A stretch of 64,000 bases of DNA. Origin: Paenibacillus sp. SY21-1. GTDB lineage: Bacteria > Bacillota > Bacilli > Paenibacillales > Paenibacillaceae. Below are positions 39,735 through 48,312 of this stretch, piece after piece (positions within the stretch are counted from its first letter, which is position 1; each line of letters opens with the position of its first letter). The stretch lies in the NCBI RefSeq assembly GCF_005222705.1, contig NZ_STGF01000018.1:62001-126000 (forward strand), in the 5' to 3' direction. The position numbers were made by a program, and so were the translations under genes. The notes beneath the pieces were generated by a model, which saw only the letters and a program-made list of their open reading frames with translations, made no database searches and was not told the origin of the DNA.

Positions 39735-42593
39735 ATGAAATTTGCGGTATTGGATTTGGAAACAACGGGTCATGGCGTTGAGGACGATATTTTGCAAGTC
39801 GGCCTTTGCGTTGTATCCGAAGAGCTTGAAATTATAGATTCATTCCATTCATTCGTGAAGCCGACCATACCAATTCCTGCTTTTATTACGCAATTAACGG
39901 GTATCGGGGAAGAAGATGTGGCGGATGCGCCGGGGCTGGATGCTGTATTGAAAGCCCTGCTTCCTTTTTTGGATGGCGCTGTGCTGGTTGCTCATAATGT
40001 TGGCTTTGATGCCGGTTTCCTGAATCAGGCGCTCGTTCGTTGCGGCTATAATCGCTTGTCCACACGGAGACTTGATACGATCGAGCTGCTGCGCATATTA
40101 TATCCGACGATAACGACGTACCAGCTTGGCGCTGTCACCGAGCTGCTTCATATCGAGCACGCCCAGCATCACCGTGCGGACAGCGATGCAAAGGCAACTG
40201 CCGAATTGCTGATTCATTTAGTGAATAAGCTACGCCAATTGCCGCTGCTAACGTTGCAGCGGCTATCGGCGCTAGTGGACGACGGCAAGGATTTAAGCTG
40301 GTTTCTGAAGGAAACGCTTCAACGGATGGAAGTACGTACAGTGTTCGAATCGAACGAATACGACTATTTCAATCAGTTTGCGATTAAGGTGCGGGAATGG
40401 CCGGAAGAACAGCCTCCCCGGGCTAGTCAGCTTTCAGAACCGTTTGAGCAAGTCAGCTTCGAGTCCTATCTGGAAAACGTGCAGGAAAGCTTCAAGAGCC
40501 GTTTCGACAATTACGAAGAAAGACCGGCTCAAAGCGCAATGTTCCATGAGGTGTATGAGTCATTGTCGAGCAATCGACATCTGCTGATCGAGGCGGGCAC
40601 CGGTACGGGCAAATCGCTGGGCTATCTCATTCCCGCGCTTTATCATGGCATAAAAAGCAACAAAAAAGTAGTTGTAAGCACGCATACGATTAATTTGCAG
40701 GAGCAATTGCGCCATCGCGATTTGCCCTTGCTTGCTGAGGTGCTGCCGTTTGACTTTAAGGCTTCGATCTTTAAAGGCCGCAGCAACTATTTGTGCCTTC
40801 GCAAATTCGAGGGCAAGGTAAACGCGAAGGATCTCGCTTCGCCGATAGAGGATGCGATGACAGCCGCGCAAATGGTCGTTTGGCTTGGCGAGACGGAAAC
40901 CGGCGATCAGGAGGAGCTTAATTTCGGCAGCAAAGGCGCGGATTTCTGGTCAACGGTAGCCAGCGATACGGAATCCTGTCTCAATCGCTCATGTCCGTGG
41001 TTTAAGCGCTGTTTCTATCATCGGGCCAAACATGAAGCCAATATCGCGGATGTGTGCATCACGAATCATTCCTTGCTGTTTACCGACGTACAGGCGGACA
41101 ACCGGCTGTTGCCTGGTTATACGCATTTGATAATTGATGAGGCTCATCATATGGAGGAAGTGGCCAGCAAGCATTTAGGCATGCAGGTCGGTTATTTATC
41201 GCTTGCCCATACGTTGACGAGGCTGTACAAGGATGCCCGGACGGGACTGCTTCCGGCTTTGCGGCTCAAGCTCGCCAACGAAGACGATGCGCATCAATCG
41301 GCATGGCTGGAGACAATTGACACCGTAATCCCGATTTTTAATGAAATACGCGAGCATTGGGATAAATTGTTTGAGCTTTTTTACAACTATACCCATGTTT
41401 CGGACGAGCGGGTAAGCGACAATGGACAAACGGTATGCCGATTGAAAAAAACAGAGCTGCCGGACGATTGGGATCATGCGGTTCAGGCGGAAGGCAACGT
41501 CTATACGGAGCTGAACAAGGTCGTTCGAACGGTCGAGAAGATGATGGAGGATGTCAAAGAGCGTGCCGATGATCTGTCGGTTCAGGCGCTGTTGACCGAC
41601 TTGAATGGCGCGATGCGCGAGCTTGCGCGCGTAAAAGACGAGCTACGAATGTTTATTCAATTGGATCAGCCGGAAACGGTTTTCTGGATTGAGGCAAGCG
41701 CTGCGTACCGTCACCGCTCCGTCCAATTGTACGGCGTGCCTGTTGATGTCAGCGAGAAGCTGCGGCAGTACTTTTTTGATGTGAAGGAAAGCGTTGTTAT
41801 GACGTCGGCGACTTTGACCGTGCAGAAGTCCTTTGAATATGCGAAGGAACAGCTTGGTCTGACCGGCTACGAGGAGCAAGGCAGGCTGCTGTCTGTACAG
41901 CTGCCATCGCCGTTCAATTACCGGGAGCAAGCGCTTGTCGTCATTCCGCGCAATTTTCCGGCGCTGCGCGGATCGTCCGTCGGCTCGGAATACGTCGTCA
42001 AGCTGGCTGCTTCTCTGGCCGATGCAGCTATTGAAACGCGCGGACGCATGCTCGTCCTGTTCACCTCCTACCGCATGCTTAAACAGGTATACGAGGTGCT
42101 GAAGGACCTGCTTGCCGCCGAAGGCATTACCGTTCTGGGACAAGGAATCGACAGCAGCAACCGGACGAAGCTGACTCGCCGTTTCCGCCAGTCGCCCGAA
42201 GCCGTTCTGTTAGGCACAAGCAGCTTCTGGGAGGGCGTGGACATTCCCGGCGAAGCGCTTATTTGTTTGGCCATCGTTCGTTTGCCGTTCCAGCCGCCTA
42301 ATCACCCGCTTGCGGAAGCCAAGGCGGAGAAGCTGCAGCGGATGAAGCAAAACTCTTTCATGAAGCTTTCGATTCCGCAAGCGGTTATCCGATTCAAGCA
42401 AGGCTTTGGCCGTCTGGTCCGCAGCTCGCAGGATAAAGGCATCGTTATAATTTATGATACTCGTGTGATCGAGACGTACTATGGCAAACATTTTCTTTAT
42501 TCGCTGCCCGGCCCCAAAATTGAAACGATGCATACCGAGCAGATGACGTCAAGGATGAGGGAATGGCTCGCGATCGCAAATGCACAGTCGTAA
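39735..42593 (+). CDS. dinG: DinG-type exonuclease/helicase fusion with probable Fe-S cluster
   Basis: 952 residues. An N-terminal DEDD exonuclease domain (about 1-170; FAVLDLETTG, HNVGFDAGFLN, HRADSDAKATAELL) is fused to an XPD-like helicase. Walker A is EAGTGTGKSLGYLIP, the DEAH box is IIDEAHHMEE, and later motifs are ATNLT-like MTSATLTVQ and FKQGFGRLVRS. Four cysteines (C354, C415, C420, C426) have the X4/X5 spacing of the E. coli DinG Fe-S ligands. The start at 39735 follows GGAACGGAG; the long in-frame upstream extension overlaps the TPR gene and is not coding. Confidence 0.94.
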   Translation: MKFAVLDLETTGHGVEDDILQVGLCVVSEELEIIDSFHSFVKPTIPIPAFITQLTGIGEEDVADAPGLDAVLKALLPFLDGAVLVAHNVGFDAGFLNQALVRCGYNRLSTRRLDTIELLRILYPTITTYQLGAVTELLHIEHAQHHRADSDAKATAELLIHLVNKLRQLPLLTLQRLSALVDDGKDLSWFLKETLQRMEVRTVFESNEYDYFNQFAIKVREWPEEQPPRASQLSEPFEQVSFESYLENVQESFKSRFDNYEERPAQSAMFHEVYESLSSNRHLLIEAGTGTGKSLGYLIPALYHGIKSNKKVVVSTHTINLQEQLRHRDLPLLAEVLPFDFKASIFKGRSNYLCLRKFEGKVNAKDLASPIEDAMTAAQMVVWLGETETGDQEELNFGSKGADFWSTVASDTESCLNRSCPWFKRCFYHRAKHEANIADVCITNHSLLFTDVQADNRLLPGYTHLIIDEAHHMEEVASKHLGMQVGYLSLAHTLTRLYKDARTGLLPALRLKLANEDDAHQSAWLETIDTVIPIFNEIREHWDKLFELFYNYTHVSDERVSDNGQTVCRLKKTELPDDWDHAVQAEGNVYTELNKVVRTVEKMMEDVKERADDLSVQALLTDLNGAMRELARVKDELRMFIQLDQPETVFWIEASAAYRHRSVQLYGVPVDVSEKLRQYFFDVKESVVMTSATLTVQKSFEYAKEQLGLTGYEEQGRLLSVQLPSPFNYREQALVVIPRNFPALRGSSVGSEYVVKLAASLADAAIETRGRMLVLFTSYRMLKQVYEVLKDLLAAEGITVLGQGIDSSNRTKLTRRFRQSPEAVLLGTSSFWEGVDIPGEALICLAIVRLPFQPPNHPLAEAKAEKLQRMKQNSFMKLSIPQAVIRFKQGFGRLVRSSQDKGIVIIYDTRVIETYYGKHFLYSLPGPKIETMHTEQMTSRMREWLAIANAQS

Positions 42594-42614
42594 TCGAGCG
42601 GAGGAGACGTTAGG

Positions 42615-43274
42615 ATGAAGCAGGCCAAAATATCGGAAGCGGTCGTCAGACGGCTTCCGATCTATCTACAAGTGTTGAACGAGCTTGACGTGCGCGAGGT
42701 TCAAACCGTGTCCTCTCAAGAGCTCGGCGTCAAGCTGGATTTAAATCCGGCGCAAATTCGCAAGGATCTGGCTTATTTTGGCGATTTTGGACGAAAAGGC
42801 GTCGGATACAACGTTACATATCTGATCGAGAAAATCAGGCAGATTTTAAAGGTGGACCAGACGATCAAGGTTGCGTTAGTTGGAGCGGGCAATTTGGGCC
42901 ATGCGCTTTGCAATTACAATAAATATTCCAAGGACAATATGCAAATTACCGCCGTGTTCGATGCGCATCCGGATAAAATCGGCACACCGATCAACAATTT
43001 GGTGGTCCTTCCGATGCATGAGCTGCCGAGGGTGGTTGCAGAGCAAAATATACGAATCGGAATAATAACCGTTCCCTCGCATGAAGCGCAAAATGTAGCC
43101 AATCAGTTTGTGGAGGCGGGAGTGGAAGGCATTCTTAATTTCGCTCCGGCCATTTTGCGCACACCGGATTCCATCAGAATTCACAATGCGGATTTTACGA
43201 AGGAATTGCTTAGTCTGGCCTATTACTTAGTAAGAGAAAGAGAGGATGAGCAGGATGAGTCAGATTTGGATTAA
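42615..43274 (+). CDS. rex: Redox-sensing transcriptional repressor Rex
   Basis: 219 residues. An N-terminal winged helix (about 1-80: RRLPIYLQVLNELDVREVQT, SQELGVKLDLNPAQIRKDLAYFG) and a C-terminal Rossmann NAD(H) domain with ALVGAGNLGHALCNY. It senses the NADH/NAD ratio and represses respiratory and fermentative genes when NADH is low. The gene ends inside the next one (20-base overlap). Potential local targets are qcrABC and the hbd-ackA pair, but no clear Rex box was found. Confidence 0.96.
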   Translation: MKQAKISEAVVRRLPIYLQVLNELDVREVQTVSSQELGVKLDLNPAQIRKDLAYFGDFGRKGVGYNVTYLIEKIRQILKVDQTIKVALVGAGNLGHALCNYNKYSKDNMQITAVFDAHPDKIGTPINNLVVLPMHELPRVVAEQNIRIGIITVPSHEAQNVANQFVEAGVEGILNFAPAILRTPDSIRIHNADFTKELLSLAYYLVREREDEQDESDLD

Positions 43275-44556
43275 CAACGGTACGTTTATTACGATGGATG
43301 ACAGCAAACCGCAATTTCAAGGACATATGGTCGTGCAGGACGACCTGATCGTTTATTTGGGAGAAAAAGAGCCCGAGGGGCTTGAGGAAAATGTGCAAAA
43401 GCTGGACGGAAGCGGACTTGTTTTTATGCCCGGCCTAATTAATACGCATGGCCATGCGGCCATGTCGCTGCTTCGCGGTTATTCGGACGATCAGAACCTC
43501 CAAGTCTGGCTGGAGCAAAAAATGTGGCCAATGGAAGGCAGATACGTGGACCAGGATACGCGAGCAGGCAGCGCGCTGGCGATCGTTGAAATGCTGCGCT
43601 CCGGCACGACGGCGTTTGTCGACATGTATGATCGAATGGATCAGGTTGCGGAAATGGTCGAGCAGGCCGGCATTCGCGGCGTGCTGACCCGCGGCGTTAT
43701 CGGCTTGTGCCCGCCGGACGTTCAAGAAGCGAAGCTTGCCGAAGCCATTGCATTCGCACGCGACTGGAACGGCAAAGCGTCCGGGCGTATTACGACGATG
43801 ATTTCGCCGCATGCCCCATATACGTGTCCACCCGCTTATATCGAACGTTTCGTGCAGGCAGCCCATGATTACAATTTGCCGCTTCATACGCATATGTCCG
43901 AGACGCTTGCTGAGGTTGAGCAAAATGTTCGTGACTACGGCAGCCGTCCTGTCGAGCACCTGGATAAGCTGGGCTTTTTCTCGCGTCCTTCGCTCGTGGC
44001 GCATGCCGTTCACCTGAATGACGCTGAAATTGAATTGCTTGCGGCTAAAGGGGTTGCCGTATCCCATAATCCTGTAAGCAATCTCAAGCTTGCGAGCGGG
44101 GTTGCCCGCGTTCCGGATCTGCTTCGCGCAGGGGTAACGGTATCGCTTGGCACGGATAGCGCCGCGAGCAACAACAATTTGGATTTGTTTGAAGAGATTC
44201 GGTTCTCGGCGCTGCTGCATAAAGGGGTTTCCGGAGATCCGACAGCGATTCCCGCTCTGGAGGCGCTGAAGCTGGCTACGGTGAACGGAGCCAAGTCGAT
44301 ATGGCAGGAGGATCGCCTCGGCATGCTTCGGGTTGGGATGAAGGCCGACTTTATTGCGCTTGATTCGGAGCAGCCTCATTTTTATCCCAAAACGGATCTG
44401 GTGTCGCACCTGGTTTATTCAGCCTCCGGACGCGATGTCAAGCATGTGTGGATAGATGGGCGCCAGGTTGTAAAGAACGGCGAATGCACGCTGCTAGACG
44501 AAGAAAAAATTAAGAGCGAGGCGCAGGCGAGCTTTGAACGCTTGCTGCATGCCTAA
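43255..44556 (+). CDS. mtaD: 5'-methylthioadenosine/S-adenosylhomocysteine deaminase
   Basis: 433-residue amidohydrolase-superfamily deaminase. Metal ligands: GLINTHGHAAM (HxH), HTHMSET, AHAVHLN and the Asp in SLGTDSAASNNNLDLF. Members deaminate MTA or SAH to the inosine analogues. The start at 43255 lies within the rex end, behind AGAGGATGAG. The stop overlaps the ypmB start as TAATG. The methionine-salvage genes near 51-60 kb provide a related pathway, though MtaD drains rather than feeds the MTA nucleosidase route. Confidence 0.88.
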   Translation: MSQIWINNGTFITMDDSKPQFQGHMVVQDDLIVYLGEKEPEGLEENVQKLDGSGLVFMPGLINTHGHAAMSLLRGYSDDQNLQVWLEQKMWPMEGRYVDQDTRAGSALAIVEMLRSGTTAFVDMYDRMDQVAEMVEQAGIRGVLTRGVIGLCPPDVQEAKLAEAIAFARDWNGKASGRITTMISPHAPYTCPPAYIERFVQAAHDYNLPLHTHMSETLAEVEQNVRDYGSRPVEHLDKLGFFSRPSLVAHAVHLNDAEIELLAAKGVAVSHNPVSNLKLASGVARVPDLLRAGVTVSLGTDSAASNNNLDLFEEIRFSALLHKGVSGDPTAIPALEALKLATVNGAKSIWQEDRLGMLRVGMKADFIALDSEQPHFYPKTDLVSHLVYSASGRDVKHVWIDGRQVVKNGECTLLDEEKIKSEAQASFERLLHA

Positions 44557-45086
44557 TGAGAATTGTGGCCAAAAGGCGGCCGCCGTTTATGACGCTGCAC
44601 CGCTGGATTTTTGTTTTGGTAGCCGCAATACTTTTGACCGCCTTGGCTGTAGCGATTTATTTCCAAACCATTCAAGGGCCGCATTGGTCGGCGGAGCAGG
44701 CAGCCAAGCAGCGGGCAATCGATGAAGCGGGTTTGGCCCAGATCGAGCAGGCAACGCATCATGTGTGGCATGAAGATACATGGATCGTGCAGGGCGTCAA
44801 TCAGGAAAATGAACAGGTATTTGTCTGGCTGGCCGATGGCAAAGAGCCTCAAATGATTAAAGCGGCGGACGGCTGGTCCAAGCAGCAGATGGAAGCGAAG
44901 TTCAGTGCGGATCAACCGTCGGCGATGATTACGCATATCCAGCCGGGAAGCTTTGACGGCAAGCTTGTATGGGAAGTTTTTTATCGTTCCGACACGGAGC
45001 CCAAACGTTATTTTTACGATTTTTACAGCTTTGATAGCGGCACATTAGTGGATCGTTATCAATTGCCTGGAAGAACGGAGCCTTGA
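44556..45086 (+). CDS. ypmB: DUF5590 family membrane protein (YpmB-like)
   Basis: 176 residues: an N-terminal membrane segment (about 17-36, WIFVLVAAILLTALAVAIYF), then an external domain with repeated short beta strands (VWHEDTWIVQGVNQENEQVF, GKLVWEVFYRSD, RYFYDFYSFDSGTLVDRYQL) as in B. subtilis YpmB, which lies next to dinG there. It overlaps mtaD by one base. A terminator overlaps its stop codon. Confidence 0.8.
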   Translation: MRIVAKRRPPFMTLHRWIFVLVAAILLTALAVAIYFQTIQGPHWSAEQAAKQRAIDEAGLAQIEQATHHVWHEDTWIVQGVNQENEQVFVWLADGKEPQMIKAADGWSKQQMEAKFSADQPSAMITHIQPGSFDGKLVWEVFYRSDTEPKRYFYDFYSFDSGTLVDRYQLPGRTEP

Positions 45087-45100
45087 GGCTCCTTTTTTTT
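45077..45100 (+). terminator. Intrinsic terminator overlapping the ypmB stop
   Basis: GGAGCC (45077-45082), loop TTGA containing the stop, GGCTCC (45087-45092), eight T residues. Confidence 0.85.
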
Positions 45101-45206
45101 ATGCTGATTTGCTCATTCGCATCGGTTCACATCGTCCGTCGGATACGGGCTAACGCCAGCTTCCTGTATTTACAACGCCAGTCTACCCTGCAAATATGAT
45201 ATACTT

Positions 45207-45239
45207 TCGTATAGCAAAGTTGATAGACAATCGTATAGC
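45207..45239 (+). repeat. Direct repeat TCGTATAGC upstream of the 45265 gene
   Basis: TCGTATAGC occurs at 45207-45215 and again at 45231-45239, 24 bases apart (about two helix turns), with TTGATA between. It could be a regulatory site or duplicated promoter sequence. Confidence 0.4.
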
Positions 45240-45264
45240 TTAATTTACGGGAGGGACTGCTGAA

Positions 45265-45795
45265 ATGATGAAGCCGCGTGTTGTGCCAATTGTCATTACT
45301 GCTGCGATTACAGCCTCTGCCTTATTCGGCGGATGGGCGATATATAATCAGGTGGCCGTTGCGTCGCCTTTGCATAAAGCGGTGCAAGCCGCTGACGGAG
45401 TAGTGTCAGCCAGCAAACCTGTTTTGTCGCGGGATACCGTTGAAGTTGACGTCGAGCTGGAAGCAGGCTCCGATCTGAAAGCCGTTTACGATCAAATAAC
45501 GAATACGAATGCGGGAGCGCTCGGAAGTCGGAAGCTTGAGCTGAATGTCGCTTCCCACTCCAATGAGCTGCTTGACGGAATATGGTCAAATTCATTGTTC
45601 GCGATTGCCGAAGCGATGGAAACAAAAGCTTATTCGAACATTCCTCCGGCACTTGAAAATGCCGCCAAGCCTTATGACAATGTGACCGTTACATCCGAAA
45701 TGGACGATAGCAACGTTTATGTTACGCTTAGGCAAGAGGAAGCGGTGAAATACGTCGTTCTCCCTCGTGCCGCGGCTACTTTGGAGGTGTGGTAG
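45265..45795 (+). CDS. Anchored extracytoplasmic protein of unknown function (176 aa)
   Basis: An N-terminal hydrophobic segment (about 7-27, VPIVITAAITASALFGGWAI) is followed by an external domain of about 145 residues with alternating short strands and acidic stretches. The start follows GGGAGGGA. It ends two bases before the FtsH-like protease gene, so the two form an operon, and the protein may be a partner or substrate of that protease. No family is recognised. Confidence 0.75.
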   Translation: MMKPRVVPIVITAAITASALFGGWAIYNQVAVASPLHKAVQAADGVVSASKPVLSRDTVEVDVELEAGSDLKAVYDQITNTNAGALGSRKLELNVASHSNELLDGIWSNSLFAIAEAMETKAYSNIPPALENAAKPYDNVTVTSEMDDSNVYVTLRQEEAVKYVVLPRAAATLEVW

Positions 45796-45796
45796 C

Positions 45797-47290
45797 ATGC
45801 GTAAATATATGCTTGAGCTGACGATCGGGATTGTGCCGGTTGTGTTGATCTTCTTTATGTATATCGGTGAAAATGTGATTCCGCTCGTACTGTTTGCGGC
45901 GCTGGGCTTTATCGTGTTCTACGCGGCGAGAGGGCGCGGCAAGCTGGCGGCAACGTCCATGCAGCGCCGGCGCCCCGCGACCAGCGAGACACCGTTCAGC
46001 TTTGATCAGATAGGCGGTCAAGAGCGTGCAAAGCAGGAGCTGATTGAGGCGCTGGATTTCCTCGTCCGCCGCGAGCAAATGGCCAAGCTGGGCATACGCC
46101 CGCTCAAAGGCATTTTGCTGGCGGGGCCTCCCGGAACCGGCAAAACCCTTCTTGCCAAGGCGGCTGCCCATTACACGGATTCGATCTATTTGGCCGCTTC
46201 GGGCAGTGAGTTTGTTGAAATGTACGTTGGCGTAGGAGCGGGGCGCATTAGGGACCTCTTTAAGGAAGCGCGCGTGAAGGCGCAAAAGTCGGGCAAGAGC
46301 AGCGCCGTTATTTTTATTGACGAGATTGAAGTAATCGGCGGCAAAAGGGACGGCGGACAGCAGCGGGAATACGATCAGACGCTGAATCAGCTATTGACGG
46401 AAATGGATGGCATCCATGCGGATGAAGCGCCGCGAATTTTGCTGATTGCGGCTACGAATCGTAAGGAAATGCTTGACAGCGCCCTGCTGCGTCCCGGCCG
46501 CTTTGATCGTCACATTGAAGTCGATTTGCCGGACCGCAAAGGGCGGCTGCATATTCTGAACATTCATGCGGGCAATAAGCCGATCGCCGAAGAGGTTGAT
46601 CTGCAGCGTATTGCGGCCGAATCGTACGGTTTCTCGGGAGCGCAGCTGGAAAGCGTGATGAACGAAGCTGCCATTTATGCGCTGCGCGAGGAGAATGAAG
46701 CGATCGGAGAAAAACATCTGTCCATGGCGATCGACAAGGTCATGATGGGTGAAAAAACCGATCGCGAGGCGACCCGCGAAGAGCGGGAGCGGGTTGCGCT
46801 GCATGAGCTGGGGCATGCTATTATGGCCGAGCTTGTGCGTCCGGGCAGTGTGTCCCAGGTTGCGCTGTCTCCACGCGGCAAAGCGCTTGGCTATGTGCGG
46901 CATAATCCGCAGCAGGATCAGTATTTGTATACGAAGCCGTTTTTGAACGGTCAAATCATGATCGCCCTTGGCGGCGCGGCTGCGGAGGAAATGTTTTATG
47001 GCGGCCGCAGCACGGGCTCGCGCGGCGACTTCGAGCAAGCGATGAGCATCGTCAAAACGCTGGTTGAATCAGGCTTGACGGAGCTCGGCATTATCGACGC
47101 TTCCATGATGACGCGCGAGGGCTGGGCGGCGATTACGAAATCGATTCTTGACGATTTGATGGCGCAGACCAAAATGATGCTGGAGGCACGCCGACCTGTC
47201 TTTTTATCCTCGCTGCAGACGCTTCTGCAGGAGGAAACGCTGAGCGGAGAGCAGTTCCGTCAGTTAATTAGGTCACATTCGGCTGCATGA
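45797..47290 (+). CDS. Compact FtsH-like AAA+ metalloprotease
   Basis: 497 residues. Two closely spaced membrane helices at about 5-45 with almost no loop between, in place of the external domain of true FtsH. The AAA+ domain has Walker A GPPGTGKTLLAK, Walker B AVIFIDEIEVIGGKR and the second region of homology ATNRKEMLDSALLRPGRFDR. The peptidase domain has the zinc motif HELGH (usual FtsH: HEAGH) and the third-ligand segment SRGDFEQA. The start at 45797 follows GGAGGTG. It is shorter than cell-division FtsH (about 640) and probably a specialised paralogue. Confidence 0.88.
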   Translation: MRKYMLELTIGIVPVVLIFFMYIGENVIPLVLFAALGFIVFYAARGRGKLAATSMQRRRPATSETPFSFDQIGGQERAKQELIEALDFLVRREQMAKLGIRPLKGILLAGPPGTGKTLLAKAAAHYTDSIYLAASGSEFVEMYVGVGAGRIRDLFKEARVKAQKSGKSSAVIFIDEIEVIGGKRDGGQQREYDQTLNQLLTEMDGIHADEAPRILLIAATNRKEMLDSALLRPGRFDRHIEVDLPDRKGRLHILNIHAGNKPIAEEVDLQRIAAESYGFSGAQLESVMNEAAIYALREENEAIGEKHLSMAIDKVMMGEKTDREATREERERVALHELGHAIMAELVRPGSVSQVALSPRGKALGYVRHNPQQDQYLYTKPFLNGQIMIALGGAAAEEMFYGGRSTGSRGDFEQAMSIVKTLVESGLTELGIIDASMMTREGWAAITKSILDDLMAQTKMMLEARRPVFLSSLQTLLQEETLSGEQFRQLIRSHSAA

Positions 47291-47312
47291 AGCGTTTCCA
47301 ATATTACAATTT

Positions 47313-47345
47313 GAAGGCGGAGCCTAAAACCGCCTTCTTTTTTTT
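47313..47345 (+). terminator. Intrinsic terminator of the protease operon
   Basis: GAAGGCGG (47313-47320) and CCGCCTTC (47330-47337) followed by T residues to 47345. Confidence 0.9.
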
Positions 47346-47356
47346 CTGAAAACCGT

Positions 47357-47393
47357 TATAATGAAGGTGATGGTGTTAGGGAGAATGATTCTC
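47357..47393 (+). promoter_or_regulatory. TATAAT box followed by a Fur/PerR-like palindrome
   Basis: TATAAT (47357-47362) has only a weak -35. GAGAATGATTCTC at 47381-47393 is a perfect 6-1-6 palindrome close to the Fur-family core GATAATGATTATC. It lies just downstream of the expected start point, where a repressor would block transcription of hbd-ackA. Confidence 0.4.
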
Positions 47394-47439
47394 AATGAGC
47401 CGATTGCACAATATTAGCGACATAAAGGAGCATACCAGA

Positions 47440-48312
47440 TTGAACATAAAAACGGTGGGCGTCATTGGTGCGGGTACGATGGGACAAGGCATTGCCGAAA
47501 TGCTTGCCTCAAGAGGACTTGATGTCATAGTCGTCGAGCATTCGCAGGAGCGCCTGGACTACGGCAAACAAATGATTCAAATTAATCTTGATAAACAAAT
47601 TGAAAAATGGGCGTTGACTCAAGCGGAGAAAAAGCTCATTCTCAATAAAATCGAATGGGCGCTTGACTACAAGCTGCTTGCGGAATGCGAGCTCGTAATC
47701 GAGACGATTACCGAAGACTTGGACAGCAAAAAAGCGGTTTTTGCCTTGATCGACGGCATATGCCGCCCGGAAGCGATTCTGGCGAGCAATACGTCTACGC
47801 TTAGCTTGACCGAGCTTGCGAGCGTTACGACGCGGCCCGAGCGCGTCATTGGTCTGCATTTTATATATCCGGTATCCAAAATCGACCTTGTCGAAATCGT
47901 TCGCGGCTTGAAAACGTCAGAGGATACGTTTGCGCAAACGAAACATTTTGTAGAAGAGACGATTCATAAAAAAGGCATCATGGTTTTCGAATCGCCGGGC
48001 TTCGTAACGACGCGGCTGATCTGCCTGTTTATTAACGAAGCGCTGCATGTGCTGGAGGAGGGCGTTGCGTCGGCCGAGGATATCGACAGCGGCATGCGTA
48101 TCGGCTATTCCTTCCAGCATGGTCCTTTCGAGATGTGCGACCGTTTCGGCCTTGATTCGGTGCTCGCTGCGCTAGAGCGGATGTTCCGCGAATACGGCGA
48201 ATTGAAATATCGACCGTCCATCGTACTCAAGAAGATGGTTCGCGCAGGTCAGCTTGGCGTCAAATCGGGCGTAGGCTTCTTCAAATACGACAAGGATGGG
48301 GATCGGATCTAA
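47440..48312 (+). CDS. 3-hydroxyacyl-CoA dehydrogenase (3-hydroxybutyryl-CoA dehydrogenase type)
   Basis: 290 residues with the NAD motif VGVIGAGTMGQGIAEML, the catalytic segment SNTSTLSLTELA, the His in VIGLHFIYPV, and the C-terminal HGPFEMCDRFGLD helical domain. The TTG at 47440 is preferred because AAAGGAG lies nine bases upstream and it gives the standard N-terminus. An ATG at 47395 would add 15 residues and lies right after the palindrome. It overlaps ackA by one base (TAATG). A role in short-chain acyl-CoA metabolism linked to acetate formation is inferred. Confidence 0.88.
   Translation: MNIKTVGVIGAGTMGQGIAEMLASRGLDVIVVEHSQERLDYGKQMIQINLDKQIEKWALTQAEKKLILNKIEWALDYKLLAECELVIETITEDLDSKKAVFALIDGICRPEAILASNTSTLSLTELASVTTRPERVIGLHFIYPVSKIDLVEIVRGLKTSEDTFAQTKHFVEETIHKKGIMVFESPGFVTTRLICLFINEALHVLEEGVASAEDIDSGMRIGYSFQHGPFEMCDRFGLDSVLAALERMFREYGELKYRPSIVLKKMVRAGQLGVKSGVGFFKYDKDGDRI

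Noticed and set aside
43435..44409. A 324-codon minus-strand frame inside the deaminase gene
   Set aside because: Antisense shadow of mtaD without family similarity or ribosome site.
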